From Hoplostethus atlanticus (taxonomy: Eukaryota > Chordata > Actinopteri > Trachichthyiformes > Trachichthyidae), in the NCBI GenBank assembly GCA_034670405.1, contig JAXDDX010000001.1, positions 14,332,501-14,396,500 on the forward strand: a stretch of 64,000 nt of DNA, in the 5' to 3' direction. Under the pieces are notes generated by a model. The model saw only the letters and a list, made by a program, of their open reading frames with translations. It was not told the DNA's origin and searched no databases. Shown one piece after another: positions 59,661 through 64,000 of this stretch (the first letter of the stretch is position 1; every line of letters begins with the position of its first letter). Made by a program: the position numbers and the translations under genes.

Positions 59661-59720
59661 AAACAAACGTCGCAACGTTTGTCAATAATGGGTTTATTTT
59701 GAAAGTTCAAACCGGAAGCT
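59661..59720 (-). repeat. MITE-like terminal segment, copy 3 (reversed)
   Basis: Read on the minus strand it gives 'agcttccggtttgaactttcaaaataaa' in order (key words 'CTTCCGG' and 'TTTCAAAATAAA'), then 'attgacaaacgttgcgacg'. It matches copies 1 and 2. It ends only about 150 bp before the atp6v1e1 start codon, within the likely promoter. Confidence 0.6.
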
Positions 59721-59868
59721 CTATTGTTTATCCTGCCTCAACATAGGTTTGTAGCCGAAGAGGGAAAAGTTTTCGCTCCTAACGATTTTTGTCAAACCGG
59801 ACAATACACGTTGCAGGGAGAGGCGTTTTCGCAGGCGTTCATTAAACAAGACATATTTAAAAACAGCC

Positions 59869-63087
<3,219 letters not shown>

Positions 63088-64000
63088 GTAGGACAGCAGT
63101 TGGTCTAATATATGTAAACTGGGTCATTGGTGCAAAACGTCGTGCAAAATGGGAAGACATTTCACTGAAAATATGAATGGTCCAAGTATGCAGCATTGCA
63201 TCAAATCCCATTGTGTCAGCAGAGCTCTAGGCTTGAGTGACTGGATGAGTGACTGTTTTTCAAAATTGGTGAAGATTTATTCTAGTGTGTCCCCAGCCTA
63301 AAACACACAGAGTAGTTTCTGCTGTTTGCCTTTGGAGGGCAGTATAGCCCACTAGGTTGTGAGTGAGAGTAAATTGGCTGGGCTGAAATCCAGATTTAAA
63401 TTTTCAGTCCAGATTTGTTGTTTTATAGATATACATTTTTGTCAGATGCTCTAGTGAGTCTAATTACCCAAGGCTATGAGACTTGAAAGTGAAATGGCAT
63501 TGTTTATTTAGGTGAGACTGTCATGTTAACCACTAATTGAAATTATTTCGGACGATTTAGAGCATGTTGCATGTGTGAAAAAGCTACATCTTTTGCTTTA
63601 TTTTTCTCTAGAAATCCCTTTATAAGTGACATCCTTAAATTTGTTGGTATTTTATTGGTTCTGGAGACAAAGAAGAAGACTTTTCAGCAGGGGAAAGCAT
63701 ACATTCTCATTTCCCAGAGCCAGTTCAGGATGTGTCTTTCTGTGATTCTAAAATTGTGATAAATGTTCAACAGATGACAGCCTTGTTTCATAAAATGCAA
63801 AGTCTTGCATATCATAGACTAAATAAATAACAGTTGAGTAATGTGAGAAAATCTTGGATGGCAACTGTTCCTAGTTGAATGAAAGCCATGTAGTACCAGT
63901 ATACACCTGTAGTAGATCCAACCATTTCCGCGCCATAAAATGTCAGATGCTTCCCAGATCAGTTTTTTATTTTTTGGATTTAACAAAATGACAAAATGTA
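63088..64000 (+). other. atp6v1e1: Last (incomplete) intron of atp6v1e1
   Basis: Begins with the donor 'CAG|GTAGGA'. No exon, repeat or second gene recognised before the window ends. Confidence 0.7.

Overview
The window is vertebrate nuclear DNA, almost certainly from a ray-finned (teleost) fish. It has intron-rich genes with GT-AG introns, vertebrate-type proteins, fish-style interspersed repeats (tRNA-derived SINEs, short MITE-like elements, the common 'tttatatagc' repeat) and many dinucleotide microsatellites. I see no bacterial genes, CRISPR arrays, rRNA or credible functional tRNA genes, and no retrovirus or LTR element.

Seven protein-coding genes were recognised by reading exons and checking splice phases by hand. 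From left to right they are: nup205 (minus, 42-14959, C-terminal end beyond the left edge); agk (plus, 15556-18875, complete); dennd11/LCHN (minus, 21884-26347, complete); wee2 (plus, 27703-31946, complete); bid (plus, 34049-35878, complete); bcl2l13 (minus, 38562-55397, complete); and atp6v1e1 (plus, 59869-63087, last exon beyond the right edge). All seven reading frames close exactly across their exons: 1688 codons of nup205 in the window, 423 aa for Agk, 504 aa for Dennd11, 552 aa for Wee2, 203 aa for Bid, 532 aa for Bcl2l13 and 206 codons of atp6v1e1.

The layout joins two blocks that lie apart in human. nup205-agk-dennd11-wee2 matches human 7q33-q34, and bid-bcl2l13-atp6v1e1 matches human 22q11. 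The junction lies in the 2.1 kb between wee2 and bid. nup205 and agk are head to head, with about 600 bp between their start codons. agk and dennd11 converge. dennd11 and wee2 diverge across about 1.35 kb that holds two copies of a TATAG-rich repeat. bid and bcl2l13 converge, with poly(A) signals only about 115 bp apart. bcl2l13 and atp6v1e1 diverge across about 4.5 kb rich in a MITE-like family.

The most unusual structure is in the 10.7 kb last intron of bcl2l13. A 1.03 kb terminal-inverted-repeat DNA transposon sits exactly at the junction of two 98% identical direct copies of a 0.66 kb segment. Several products act at mitochondria (Agk, Bid, Bcl2l13), but their nearness looks like inherited synteny, not a functional cluster. 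I found nothing that I would claim as a new biological system.
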